Origin: Bacteroidales bacterium UBA3684
Lineage (GTDB): Bacteria > Bacteroidota > Bacteroidia > Bacteroidales > P3
Reading direction: 5' to 3'
Assembly (NCBI GenBank): GCA_002372855.1
Contig: DFIZ01000011.1
Coordinates: 1 to 16,435, forward strand
DNA length: 16,435 nt
Positions 1-7,930 of this stretch are shown here, in pieces. The translations under genes and the position numbers were made by a program. Within the stretch, counting starts at the first letter, position 1; every line of letters begins with the position of its first letter. A model generated the notes under the pieces. That model saw only the letters and a list, made by a program, of their open reading frames with translations, was not told where the DNA came from and did not search any database.

Positions 1-140
1 GTATATAGGAACTATATGTGAAGGGCCGAAAGAGGTCCCTGTCGGGTGGGTGTCTGGGGGAGGGGGACAAAGGATGGCGAAAGACTTTGCCAGTTTGCAA
101 TTTTTGTTTATTTTTGCATCTGAAAACAGAAAGGAAGGAT
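1..140. other. Intergenic leader upstream of cdd
   Basis: No gene is supported here. A GTG-initiated frame runs from position 18 into cdd, but its first 41 codons look unlike any deaminase N-terminus and it would begin upstream of the promoter described separately. The stretch is G-rich up to about 80 and becomes T-rich around 97-115, as expected for a promoter region. Any gene to the left ends outside the window. Confidence 0.6.
86..116 (+). promoter_or_regulatory. Bacteroidota-type promoter of cdd
   Basis: TTTG at 86-89 is followed after 19 nt by TATTTTTG at 109-116. This matches both parts of the Bacteroidota housekeeping promoter (TTTG, 19-21 nt, TAnnTTTG) with ideal spacing. Transcription would begin near 121-123, leaving a leader of about 20 nt before the cdd ATG at 141. 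A second TTTG at 94-97 is badly spaced. The match is seen directly; activity is inferred. Confidence 0.7.
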
Positions 141-611
141 ATGGATAAAGAACTGGTTATCAAATATGAGGAATACGATTTGGCAGCGCTGCCCGACGCG
201 GGCGGCCGCGAATTGATGCAGCGTGCCGTCGAGGCTGCCGACGGCGCCTATGCTCCCTACTCGCATTTCCATGTGGGTGCGGCGCTCAGGCTGGGCGACG
301 GCACGGTGGTGTGCGGCAACAACCAGGAGAACGCCGCCTACCCTTCGGGGCTGTGCGCCGAGAGGACGGCGGTTTTCGCCGCTTCGGCGCAGCGTCCCGG
401 GATGCGTAACTACGAGGCCCTGGCCATTGTGGGGCGCAACGAGCGCGGCGAGTTGTGCGAGGCGTCGCCCTGCGGGGCCTGCCGCCAGGTGCTGATGGAG
501 TACGAGCAACGGCAGGGGCATCCGATGAGGGTGCTGTGCTACCTGTCCGGAGACCGCGTGCGGGTGTTCCCGAGTGTGGCGAGCCTGCTGCCTTTCTCGT
601 TCGATTTTTGA
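141..611 (+). CDS. cdd: Cytidine deaminase
   Basis: This is a zinc-dependent cytidine/deoxycytidine deaminase of the pyrimidine salvage pathway, converting cytidine to uridine in the cytoplasm. The 156-residue protein has the family's landmarks in order: YSHFHVGAAL (residues 40-49), NQENAAYPSGLCAERTA around residues 61-77 with zinc ligand C72 and catalytic E74, and PCGAC with ligands C111 and C114. Length is usual for the small homotetrameric type. The ATG at 141 is chosen because a purine-rich AAGGAAGGA lies just upstream, a strong promoter ends at 116, and the in-frame upstream extension carries no family sequence. It appears to be transcribed alone: the next gene is 237 nt away and has its own promoter. 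Confidence 0.95.
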   Translation: MDKELVIKYEEYDLAALPDAGGRELMQRAVEAADGAYAPYSHFHVGAALRLGDGTVVCGNNQENAAYPSGLCAERTAVFAASAQRPGMRNYEALAIVGRNERGELCEASPCGACRQVLMEYEQRQGHPMRVLCYLSGDRVRVFPSVASLLPFSFDF

Positions 612-763
612 AGCGCCATGGGGTGCCGAAGGCCCTTTTGCGACGCTCGGAGGGCGTGTGGAGGGGAGAAAAATTGAAAATGTTCGGTGCTGATTCCATG
701 TGCTTTAGGTTGTTTGGAGACGGCGAAGAGTAAAAAAAATTTTTCTACAAAAATAATTCTTTG

Positions 764-771
764 TACTTTTG
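764..771 (+). promoter_or_regulatory. Probable -7 element for the isomerase/envelope gene train
   Basis: TACTTTTG matches the Bacteroidota -7 consensus TAnnTTTG. The region about 20 nt upstream is T-rich (738-746) but has no clean TTTG. The predicted transcript has an A-rich leader of about 70 nt (772-848) containing a tiny GCAC/GTGC hairpin near 820-830. The leader's base composition contrasts sharply with the GC-rich genes and is typical of Bacteroidota leaders that lack a Shine-Dalgarno sequence. Confidence 0.5.
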
Positions 772-848
772 CAACCTTAAATTAAAGAAAAAATTAAATA
801 AAAATAATAACAAAAAGCACTTAGTGCGCTAAAAACAAACTAAACAAA

Positions 849-2963
849 ATGGGAATTATCGGAAGTATTAGAAAACATTCGTGGGTGGCAGTACTGCTGG
901 TCGGTATTGCTATTATTGCGTTCATCCTTGGTGACCTGACCAAGAACAAGGGAGGCATGCCCGACATGGGCTCCGTGAACGGCGAGACGATGACGCGCCA
1001 GCGCTTCGACGAGCTGGTCGAGCGTGCCGAGACGAACTACAAGATGAACCAGCAGGTGGCCCAGATTCCTGCCGAGATGCAGAGCCGCATCCGCGAGAGC
1101 GTGTGGGCCGAGTTTGTCGAGGAGACCCTCTTCGAGGAGCAGGCTGCCAAGCTGGGTCTGCAGGTGACTTCGGATGAGATGGGCGACATGTACACCGGCA
1201 AGTTCATCCACCCCTTACTCCGTCAGTATTTCACCAACCCCCAGACGGGAGTCTACGACACCCTCGGCGTGCGCCGCACCCTCGAGAACCTCAATGCCAT
1301 GGACACCAACCAGCGTATGCAGTGGGTCGACTTGGAGAAAGCCGTCAAGAAGGACCGCATGCAGCAGAAGTATGCCTCGCTGGTCCTCTCTGGTTTCTAC
1401 ATGCCCAAGACCCTGGCCGAGAAGGTGGCTGCCTACACCAAGGAGGTTTCCAACATCCGCGTGGTGGCCATGCCGTTCCAGAGCGTGAGCGACGACGAGG
1501 TGACCCTCGGCGATGCCGACTACAAGAAATACTACGACGAGCATAAGAACGAATTCCGTGTGTATGAGGAACTCCGCTCCATCGAGTACATCGTCTATCC
1601 TGTGAACCCCACTGCCGCCGACCTGGCCGAGATTGAGGCCGGTGTGAAGAAGACCTGGGAAGAGTTCCAGACCGTCGAGGACGAGGAGATTCCCTACTTC
1701 GTCAATGGCGAGTCGCACCGCAGCTACGACTCCTCCTATGTCAAATCCAGCAGCTTCCGTGCCCCCATGGATGCCCAGATCGAGGCCGCCAGCGCCGGCA
1801 CCATGATTGAGCCCGCCATCGTCGGCAACGAGTGGATGATGGCCAAAGTGATGGCTACCGCCATGCGTCCCGACAGCCTCCGCGCCAGCGTCATCTACGT
1901 CTTCAACAACAAGGTTGGCGGCAACATCACCACCCGCAGCGAGGAGCAGGCAAAGCACCTGGCCGACAGCGTGCTGGCCATGCTCAATGCCAACCGCATC
2001 AGCTTCGAGGATGCTGTGGAGCAGTTCAGCGACGACCCCCAGAAGGGTGAGACCCACGGCGACATGAACTGGCAGCTCGACGGCGGCTACGGTGTGCTGA
2101 ACGAGCAGATTGTCAACACCCCCGTTGGAGGTCACTTCATCTATGAGCGTCCCGACGGTATCGGCTACTTCATTGTGAAGGTCACCGACAAGACCCCCGC
2201 CACCAAGAAATTCCGCGTGGCCCTCATTACCCGCGAGATAGAGCCTTCGAAGGCCACCAACGACGCCGTCTATACCACCGCCCACAAGTTTGCCTCGCAG
2301 AACCGCACCATGAAGTCGTTCGAGGCCAGTGCCCAGCAGGAGAACCTGCAGGTGCGCACCGAGCGCGTGGCCAAGATGTCGGAGACCCTCCCCGGTGTCA
2401 GCAATGCCCGTGAGATTGTCCGCTGGGCGTTCAACAAGGAGACCCAGAAGGGTGCCGTGACCGACCAGGTCTACGAGTGCGATGGCGCCTATGTCATTGC
2501 TACCCTGCAGGACATTTACCAGAAGGGTTATGCCACCCTCGAGCAGGTGCGTCCGATGATTGAGCAGGATGTGCGCCGCGAGAAGAAGGCCGAGCTGCAG
2601 CTGGCCCGTGCCGAAGAGGCCGCCAAGGTTGCCAAGGACATCAACTCCTTCGCCTCCAAGGTGAACATGCCCGTCGACACCCTCGACAGCGTGGCCTACG
2701 GCAGCAACTACTTCGGCAAGTTCGGCATGGAGCCCAAGGTGCAGTCGGTCGTCGCCGCCACCAAGAGCGGTATGACCAACCCCGTCAAGGGCGCCAGCGC
2801 CGTCTACATGATCCAGGTCGACAGCAAGGCTCCGGCCGAGGGCATGGAAGCCGAGATGATGCGTATGCAGCTCGAGCAGGGCTACCGCAACAAAGTGCGT
2901 CAGATTACCGATGTGCTGCGCCTGAAAGCCGACATCGAGGACACCCGCAACGAACACTTCTAA
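849..2963 (+). CDS. Membrane-anchored periplasmic peptidylprolyl isomerase (PpiD/SurA-like)
   Basis: This is probably a parvulin-type folding factor that helps outer-membrane and periplasmic proteins fold. The 704-residue protein starts with a basic stretch and one hydrophobic anchor (about residues 12-28), followed by a long helical SurA_N-like region. A parvulin/PPIC domain lies at roughly residues 343-455 (from SVIYVF through the FEDAVEQFSDDP and GGxxFI segments), followed by a second helical region with parvulin-like remnants. This layout and length are usual for Bacteroidota PpiD-like proteins. The ATG at 849 places the anchor at the very N-terminus and follows a good promoter. It heads a gene train of envelope functions (M23 protein, RseP, LptF/G). 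Isomerase activity is inferred from family; some PpiD domains are inactive. Confidence 0.88.
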   Translation: MGIIGSIRKHSWVAVLLVGIAIIAFILGDLTKNKGGMPDMGSVNGETMTRQRFDELVERAETNYKMNQQVAQIPAEMQSRIRESVWAEFVEETLFEEQAAKLGLQVTSDEMGDMYTGKFIHPLLRQYFTNPQTGVYDTLGVRRTLENLNAMDTNQRMQWVDLEKAVKKDRMQQKYASLVLSGFYMPKTLAEKVAAYTKEVSNIRVVAMPFQSVSDDEVTLGDADYKKYYDEHKNEFRVYEELRSIEYIVYPVNPTAADLAEIEAGVKKTWEEFQTVEDEEIPYFVNGESHRSYDSSYVKSSSFRAPMDAQIEAASAGTMIEPAIVGNEWMMAKVMATAMRPDSLRASVIYVFNNKVGGNITTRSEEQAKHLADSVLAMLNANRISFEDAVEQFSDDPQKGETHGDMNWQLDGGYGVLNEQIVNTPVGGHFIYERPDGIGYFIVKVTDKTPATKKFRVALITREIEPSKATNDAVYTTAHKFASQNRTMKSFEASAQQENLQVRTERVAKMSETLPGVSNAREIVRWAFNKETQKGAVTDQVYECDGAYVIATLQDIYQKGYATLEQVRPMIEQDVRREKKAELQLARAEEAAKVAKDINSFASKVNMPVDTLDSVAYGSNYFGKFGMEPKVQSVVAATKSGMTNPVKGASAVYMIQVDSKAPAEGMEAEMMRMQLEQGYRNKVRQITDVLRLKADIEDTRNEHF

Positions 2964-2984
2964 ACAATAGTTGTCAACACATCG

Positions 2985-3033
2985 GCGAGTCAACAGGTCT
3001 ACAACAAGCAGACTCGTTGACTCGCTGAGTTTT
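2985..3033 (+). terminator. Stem-loop with T-run between the isomerase and M23 genes
   Basis: A perfect 10-bp stem, GCGAGTCAAC (2985-2994) with GTTGACTCGC (3016-3025), encloses a 21-nt loop, and a short T-run follows at 3030-3033. The loop has partly complementary ends that could lengthen the stem. It lies in the 84-nt spacer after the isomerase stop codon. It could be a weak terminator or attenuator lowering expression of the downstream genes, or an mRNA-stabilising 3' structure. The loop is long and the T-run short, so strong termination is doubtful. Confidence 0.4.
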
Positions 3034-3047
3034 ATACGCCGTTGCCG

Positions 3048-3956
3048 ATGAAGATAAGAGAATGGTGGACCAAACTGCGGAGCAAGCCTGTGACCGATGT
3101 CATCAAGCACAAGCACCGCTTCGTGGTAATGGACACCGACACCTTCAAGGAGAAGTTCTCCTTCCAGCTGTCGGGCATCAATCTTTTTGTCACCGTCGGC
3201 ATCACTGTCATCGTCCTTATCCTCCTCACCACGGTCCTCATAGCGTTCACACCGCTGCGCGAGTGGATACCGGGCTACACCGACAATGCCATGGTGGAGC
3301 AGACCTATGCCAATGCGCGCAAGATTGACTCGCTGGAGACCCTGCTGAGCGAGCAGGAGTGGATGGTGGGCACGATACAGGCTGTACTGTCGGGCAAGGA
3401 ACTGGGCTGCGAGGCCGACTCCCTCCTGTCCGACTCGTCGAGCACGCTGAAGCAATTGTCGGCCGTCTACCGGCGGTCGGAGGAAGACTCGCTGCTGCGC
3501 CTCGAGGTGGAGCGCGAGGACAACCGCTACGAGGTGAAGGCCACGACGGTCGCGGTGTCCAACGCCGAGAGTTCGCCGGCCCTCTCGCACCTTTTCTATA
3601 CGCCGTTGAAAGGGAAGATACTCAAAGCCTTTGACGCTCCCGGCCGCCACCTGGGCATCGACATCGGCGGCACCGCCGGGCAGCCGGTCTATGCCGCCTA
3701 CGGCGGGACTGTCGTTTCGGCACAGTTCACTGCCGATGCGGGCTATGTCATCGCCATCCAGCACCCTGGCAACGTCATTACCGTATACCGCAATACCAAC
3801 ATGCTCCTCAAGCACCAGGGCGACGCCGTCAGGGCGGGCGAACCGGTGGCTTATGTGGGCACCTCGGGCATACAGGAAACCGGACCCCACCTGCACTTCG
3901 AGATGTGGGTCAACGGGTCGCCGGTCAACCCCGAGGAATACATCTCGTTTAACTAA
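3048..3956 (+). CDS. Membrane-anchored M23/LytM-domain protein, possibly catalytically impaired
   Basis: This is a peptidoglycan-acting or regulatory LytM-fold protein of 302 residues. It has a cytoplasmic N-terminus, one transmembrane segment (about 45-67), a charged helical stretch (about 85-180, probably coiled coil) and a C-terminal M23 domain (about 187-300). The zinc motif HLGID (H201, D205) and HLHFE (H281, H283) are present. Where active members usually have a catalytic His in the Tyr-x-His segment, this protein reads YRNTN, with N249 at that place. It may thus be an activator or scaffold, like EnvC/NlpD, rather than a hydrolase. The ATG at 3048 is preferred to TTG at 3042. Its stop codon directly abuts the dxr start, so the two are co-transcribed. 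Confidence 0.85.
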   Translation: MKIREWWTKLRSKPVTDVIKHKHRFVVMDTDTFKEKFSFQLSGINLFVTVGITVIVLILLTTVLIAFTPLREWIPGYTDNAMVEQTYANARKIDSLETLLSEQEWMVGTIQAVLSGKELGCEADSLLSDSSSTLKQLSAVYRRSEEDSLLRLEVEREDNRYEVKATTVAVSNAESSPALSHLFYTPLKGKILKAFDAPGRHLGIDIGGTAGQPVYAAYGGTVVSAQFTADAGYVIAIQHPGNVITVYRNTNMLLKHQGDAVRAGEPVAYVGTSGIQETGPHLHFEMWVNGSPVNPEEYISFN

Positions 3957-5096
3957 ATGAATACTACCACTACGAAAAGAATAGCCATACTGGGTTCCAC
4001 CGGTTCCATAGGCACGCAGGCACTCAACGTCATCCGTCGCCACCGCGACCGCTTTGCCGTGGAGGTGCTGTGTGCCGGCAGCAATGCCGACCTGCTCATC
4101 CAGCAGGCCCTGGAGTTCGACCCCAATGCCGTGGCCATTGCCGACGAGGGCAAGTACGCCCAGGTCAGTGAGGCCCTGCAGCCCCGGGGCATCAAGGTCT
4201 ACGCCGGCGAAGGCGCCATTGCCGACCTCATGGAGATGGAGACCGTCGACCTTGTGCTGGCGGCCATTGTGGGGTTCGCCGGATTGCGTCCAACACTGCG
4301 TGCCATCGAGCACGGCAAACCCATAGCCTTGGCCAACAAGGAGACCATGGTGGTGGCCGGCAGCATTGTCACCTCCGCCGCCCTGCAGCACCGTGTGCCC
4401 ATCCTGCCTGTGGACAGCGAGCACTCCGCCATCTTCCAATGCCTCATCGGCGAGGGTGCCATCGACAAGATCCTCCTCACGGCTTCTGGCGGCCCCTTCC
4501 GTGGACGTACGCGCGAACAGCTGGAGGGCGTCACCCTGGAGCAGGCCCTGAACCACCCCAACTGGAAGATGGGCCGCAAGGTGACCATCGACAGCGCCTC
4601 GCTGATGAACAAAGGCCTGGAGGTGATTGAAGCCAAATGGCTCTTCGGCGTCGACGCGGAGGACATCGAGGTGGTGGTGCACCCGCAGTCGGTGGTGCAC
4701 TCCATGGTGCAGTTCTGCGACGGCAGCATCAAGGCCCAGCTGGGCATCCCCTCCATGGAGACCCCCATCCAGTTTGCCTTCTCCTATCCCGAGCGCATCG
4801 AGAGCCACCTGCCGCGCCTCGACTTCGCCCAGTATCCCAACCTCACCTTCGAGAAGCCCGACCGCAAGACCTTCCGCTGTCTGGACCTGGCCTACCAGGC
4901 CATCGGGCGCGGAGGCAACATGCCCTGTGTGATGAATGCCGCCAACGAGGTAGCGGTGCAGCAGTTCATCGACGGGAAGATTCGTTTCCTCGACATCGCC
5001 GACAGGGTAGAGGAGGCCATGCAGCGCGCCCCGTTCATCGCCAACCCCACCCTCGACGACCTTTTCCAAACCGATAAAAACATCAGAATGCAATGA
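3957..5096 (+). CDS. dxr: 1-deoxy-D-xylulose 5-phosphate reductoisomerase
   Basis: This enzyme converts 1-deoxy-D-xylulose 5-phosphate to 2-C-methyl-D-erythritol 4-phosphate with NADPH, the committed step of the MEP isoprenoid pathway in the cytoplasm. The 379-residue protein shows the NADPH-binding GSTGSIG (13-19), ANKETMVVAG, PVDSEHSAIFQ with metal ligands D153 and E155, LTASGGPFRGRT, and NHPNWKMGRKVTIDSAS followed by NKGLEVIEA with ligand E222. Length is typical. The ATG follows the TAA of the M23 gene with no gap, and the TGA overlaps the rseP ATG by 4 nt (ATGA), so translation is likely coupled. The dxr-rseP pairing occurs widely in bacteria. Confidence 0.97.
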   Translation: MNTTTTKRIAILGSTGSIGTQALNVIRRHRDRFAVEVLCAGSNADLLIQQALEFDPNAVAIADEGKYAQVSEALQPRGIKVYAGEGAIADLMEMETVDLVLAAIVGFAGLRPTLRAIEHGKPIALANKETMVVAGSIVTSAALQHRVPILPVDSEHSAIFQCLIGEGAIDKILLTASGGPFRGRTREQLEGVTLEQALNHPNWKMGRKVTIDSASLMNKGLEVIEAKWLFGVDAEDIEVVVHPQSVVHSMVQFCDGSIKAQLGIPSMETPIQFAFSYPERIESHLPRLDFAQYPNLTFEKPDRKTFRCLDLAYQAIGRGGNMPCVMNAANEVAVQQFIDGKIRFLDIADRVEEAMQRAPFIANPTLDDLFQTDKNIRMQ

Positions 5097-6502
5097 ATTG
5101 GCTAGCCCTTATCCTCAGCCTCTCCATCCTCGTGGCCACGCATGAACTGGGCCATCTGGCTTTTGCCAAACTGTTCCATACGCGTGTGCGTAGGTACTAT
5201 ATCTTTTTCAATTGGAAGTTCTCCATTCTCAAAGCCAAGAAATTCGACGGCAAGTGGCACTTCCTGTGGTTCAACGCCACCACGCCCGACAGCTGGGACG
5301 AGAAGAACCTGCGCCCCGAGGACCAGGACAACACCCTCTGGGGCCTGGGATGGATACCCCTCGGCGGATACTGCGACATAGCAGGCATGATTGACGAAAC
5401 CAAGGACAAGAAAGACCTTGCGGCCGAGCCGCAGCCTTGGGAGTACCGCACCAAGCCGGCCTGGCAGCGCCTCTGCATCATTTCGGGCGGCGTGCTGGTC
5501 AACTTCGTCACCGCCATGCTCCTCTACGGCATTATCTTCGCCCACTGGGGCAAAGACGAACTGCCGATGCACAACGCCACCTTCGGCTTCCAGTATGCCG
5601 AGGTGATGCTCGACGAAGGCTTCCAGAACGGCGACGTTATCTGCACCATCGACGACTCGGTGGTGGACGACTATGCGCTGGCCAACAAGATGCTCCTCTT
5701 GGGCGATGCCCGCCAGGTATCGGTGCGCCGCGGCGACTCCACGGTCACCCTCAACCTCAGCGGCCACCTGGCGGAGCGCGTCAACCAGGAGCGCGTCAAG
5801 CAGCTCATGACCCTCCGTACCCCCTTTGTGGTCAAGTCCTTCGTCTCGGGCTCGCCTGCGGAGAAGGCCGGCATGATGGCTGGCGACAGCGTGGTGAGCA
5901 TCGACGGACAGCCGATGCACATCTTCCAGGACATCACTCCCTACCTGGCCGAGAAGGCCGACCAGACGGTCATGGTGGGCTTCTACCGCCAGGGTCAGCT
6001 CGACTCCCTGCCCGTCGCGGTCACCAGCAAGGGCAAACTCGGCGTGCAGTGCCAAAACGACCTGACCAAGCTCTTCCCCTCCGAGCTGCTGGTCCATACC
6101 GACTACAACCTCTTCGAGGCCATCCCCGCAGGCATCGCTCACGGCTGGAACCAACTGGTCACGTATGTCTCTGGACTCAAGATGCTCTTCGCCCCCGGCG
6201 GAGCGCAGAATCTGGGCGGTTTCGGCGCCATGGCCGACCTCTTCCCCGACCACTGGGACTGGCAGGCCTTCTGGACCCTCACGGCCCTCCTGGCCCTCAT
6301 CCTGGCCTTCATGAACGTTATTCCTATCCCCGGCCTCGATGGCGGACATATCCTTTTCACCCTGTGGGAGATCATCACCCGCCGCAAGCCTTCGGACAAC
6401 TTCCTCTCCTACGCCCAGAGCGTCGGTATGTTCCTGCTGTTGGCACTGATGATTTTTGCCAACGGCAACGACATCTGGCGCTGGCTGAGCGGTAAATTTT
6501 AG
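5093..6502 (+). CDS. rseP: Site-2 metalloprotease RseP
   Basis: This is an intramembrane zinc protease (M50) that cuts membrane-spanning substrates such as anti-sigma factors or leftover signal peptides. The 469-residue protein has HELGH at residues 17-21 in the first membrane helix, two tandem PDZ-like periplasmic regions (about 150-225 and 235-310), the third zinc-ligand motif PIPGLDGGHI near residue 414, and hydrophobic C-terminal helices. An extra charged stretch between HELGH and the second helix (about 35-115) is common in Bacteroidota RseP. It overlaps dxr by 4 nt. Its physiological substrate cannot be told from this window, since no sigma/anti-sigma pair is nearby. Confidence 0.95.
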   Translation: MNWLALILSLSILVATHELGHLAFAKLFHTRVRRYYIFFNWKFSILKAKKFDGKWHFLWFNATTPDSWDEKNLRPEDQDNTLWGLGWIPLGGYCDIAGMIDETKDKKDLAAEPQPWEYRTKPAWQRLCIISGGVLVNFVTAMLLYGIIFAHWGKDELPMHNATFGFQYAEVMLDEGFQNGDVICTIDDSVVDDYALANKMLLLGDARQVSVRRGDSTVTLNLSGHLAERVNQERVKQLMTLRTPFVVKSFVSGSPAEKAGMMAGDSVVSIDGQPMHIFQDITPYLAEKADQTVMVGFYRQGQLDSLPVAVTSKGKLGVQCQNDLTKLFPSELLVHTDYNLFEAIPAGIAHGWNQLVTYVSGLKMLFAPGGAQNLGGFGAMADLFPDHWDWQAFWTLTALLALILAFMNVIPIPGLDGGHILFTLWEIITRRKPSDNFLSYAQSVGMFLLLALMIFANGNDIWRWLSGKF

Positions 6503-6511
6503 TTGCATACA

Positions 6512-7930
6512 ATGAAAAAAATAGACCGTCTCATACTCCGCTCCTTCATCGGCCCACTGGTGCTCACCTTCACCCTCTCGGTGCTGGTGCTGCTGATGCA
6601 GTTTGTGTGGAAGTATGTGGACGACCTGGTGGGCAAGGGGCTCGAGTTCAGCGTCATCGCCGAACTGCTGATGTACGCCTCCGCCACCTTTGTCCCCATG
6701 GCGTTGCCGATAGCGGTGCTCTTCGCCTCCATCATGACCATGGGCAACTTCGGCGAGAAGTACGAGCTCGTGGCCATGAAAGCCGGCGGCATATCGGTGC
6801 GCCGCGCCATGATGCCCATGGCCGTTGTCGTGGTGCTGCTCACCGGCATGGCCTTCTACTTCGCCAACAACGTCATGCCCACGGCCATGCTCAAATACCG
6901 CATGACGCTCTACGACATCACGCGCAAGAAGCCCGCCGTCAACATCCGCCCTGGCGAATACTACAAGGAATTCGACGGCTACGTTATCCGTGTGGGCTCC
7001 AAGGGACGCGATGGGCGCACGTTGCAGGACATCATCATCTACGACCATTCGCGTGGTGCTAACGCCACCACCGTCATCGTGGCCCAGCGGGGCTTCATGG
7101 AGGCCTCGCCCGACAACCAATACCTCAAGTTCACCCTCTACGACGGCTACTCTTATTCCGAGGAGTCTTCGGGCGAGAATTTCCGTACCCGCCCGCTGAC
7201 CTCCATCGGCTTCCGCCAGCAGTCGCTCAATTTCGACATCTCCTCCTTCGCCTACAACAAGAGTGTCGAGGAGAACTTCAAGGGTAGCTACCAGATGATG
7301 AATATCAACCAGCTCGACACCACCATCGCCAGTCTGGAACGTGGGCTTGTGGAGCGCACCGGGCAGTGGCACACCAATATGGTCGGCAACCTCAGGGCAT
7401 GGAGCAAGTACACATCCGCCGACAGCCTGCAGCATTCCGCCAATCCGGTGTCTGTCGACAGCCTGCTGAACAGCCTTCCCGGCCGCGACCGCCGCATGGT
7501 CCGTCTGCATGCCCGCAACATCGTCGTCAGCGCCCAGCAGGATGCCAAAATGTACGGCGACATGATTACGGACGACCACGAGTACATCAACCGCCACTAC
7601 ATCGAGTGGCACCGCAAGTTTACCCTCTCCATTGCCTGCCTGCTGCTTTTCCTCATCGGGGCCCCCTTCGGATCCATCGTCCGCAAGGGAGGCTTGGGAC
7701 TGCCGCTGGTGGCGTCGGTGGGCTTCTTCGTGCTCTACTATGTGGTGGGCATGATAGCCGAGAAGGCCGTCCGCGAGTCCGCCATCGGTCCCGAGGGCAT
7801 GTGGATTTCGTCGCTCGTCATGCTGCCAATAGGTATCGTGCTGACGCTCCAGGCAACTACCGACTCCTCCTTCTTCGACGGTTCCTCGTGGCGCAAATTC
7901 TTCCGCCGCCTGTTCCGTCGCCGCACGTGA
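6512..7930 (+). CDS. LptF/LptG-family LPS-export permease
   Basis: This is an inner-membrane subunit of the LptB2FG ABC transporter that pulls lipopolysaccharide from the membrane and hands it to LptC. The 472-residue protein (YjgP/YjgQ family) has the expected layout: an N-terminal RLILRSF amphipathic start, a first transmembrane helix (about 12-35), two more helices to about residue 130, a large periplasmic domain (about 130-365), three C-terminal helices (about 370-460) and a very basic tail. Whether it plays the LptF or LptG role cannot be decided by eye. The ATG at 6512 is chosen over an in-frame TTG at 6503 that abuts the rseP stop; the gap is 9 nt. It is the last gene of the train; no clear terminator follows. 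Confidence 0.9.
   Translation: MKKIDRLILRSFIGPLVLTFTLSVLVLLMQFVWKYVDDLVGKGLEFSVIAELLMYASATFVPMALPIAVLFASIMTMGNFGEKYELVAMKAGGISVRRAMMPMAVVVVLLTGMAFYFANNVMPTAMLKYRMTLYDITRKKPAVNIRPGEYYKEFDGYVIRVGSKGRDGRTLQDIIIYDHSRGANATTVIVAQRGFMEASPDNQYLKFTLYDGYSYSEESSGENFRTRPLTSIGFRQQSLNFDISSFAYNKSVEENFKGSYQMMNINQLDTTIASLERGLVERTGQWHTNMVGNLRAWSKYTSADSLQHSANPVSVDSLLNSLPGRDRRMVRLHARNIVVSAQQDAKMYGDMITDDHEYINRHYIEWHRKFTLSIACLLLFLIGAPFGSIVRKGGLGLPLVASVGFFVLYYVVGMIAEKAVRESAIGPEGMWISSLVMLPIGIVLTLQATTDSSFFDGSSWRKFFRRLFRRRT

Noticed and set aside
18..140. N-terminal extension of cytidine deaminase from a GTG at 18
   Set aside because: It would start upstream of a consensus promoter and encodes no deaminase-like sequence; ATG 141 is better.
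1215..5093. A 1292-codon open frame on the - strand opposite the isomerase, M23 and dxr genes
   Set aside because: It is antisense to four recognisable genes. The host genes rarely use TTA, CTA and TCA codons, whose complements are stops, so long antisense frames arise by composition. Its translation is rich in H, G, L and V with no recognisable domain.
5102..7612. An 836-codon - strand open frame opposite rseP and the Lpt permease
   Set aside because: Same composition effect; low-complexity translation and no family motif.
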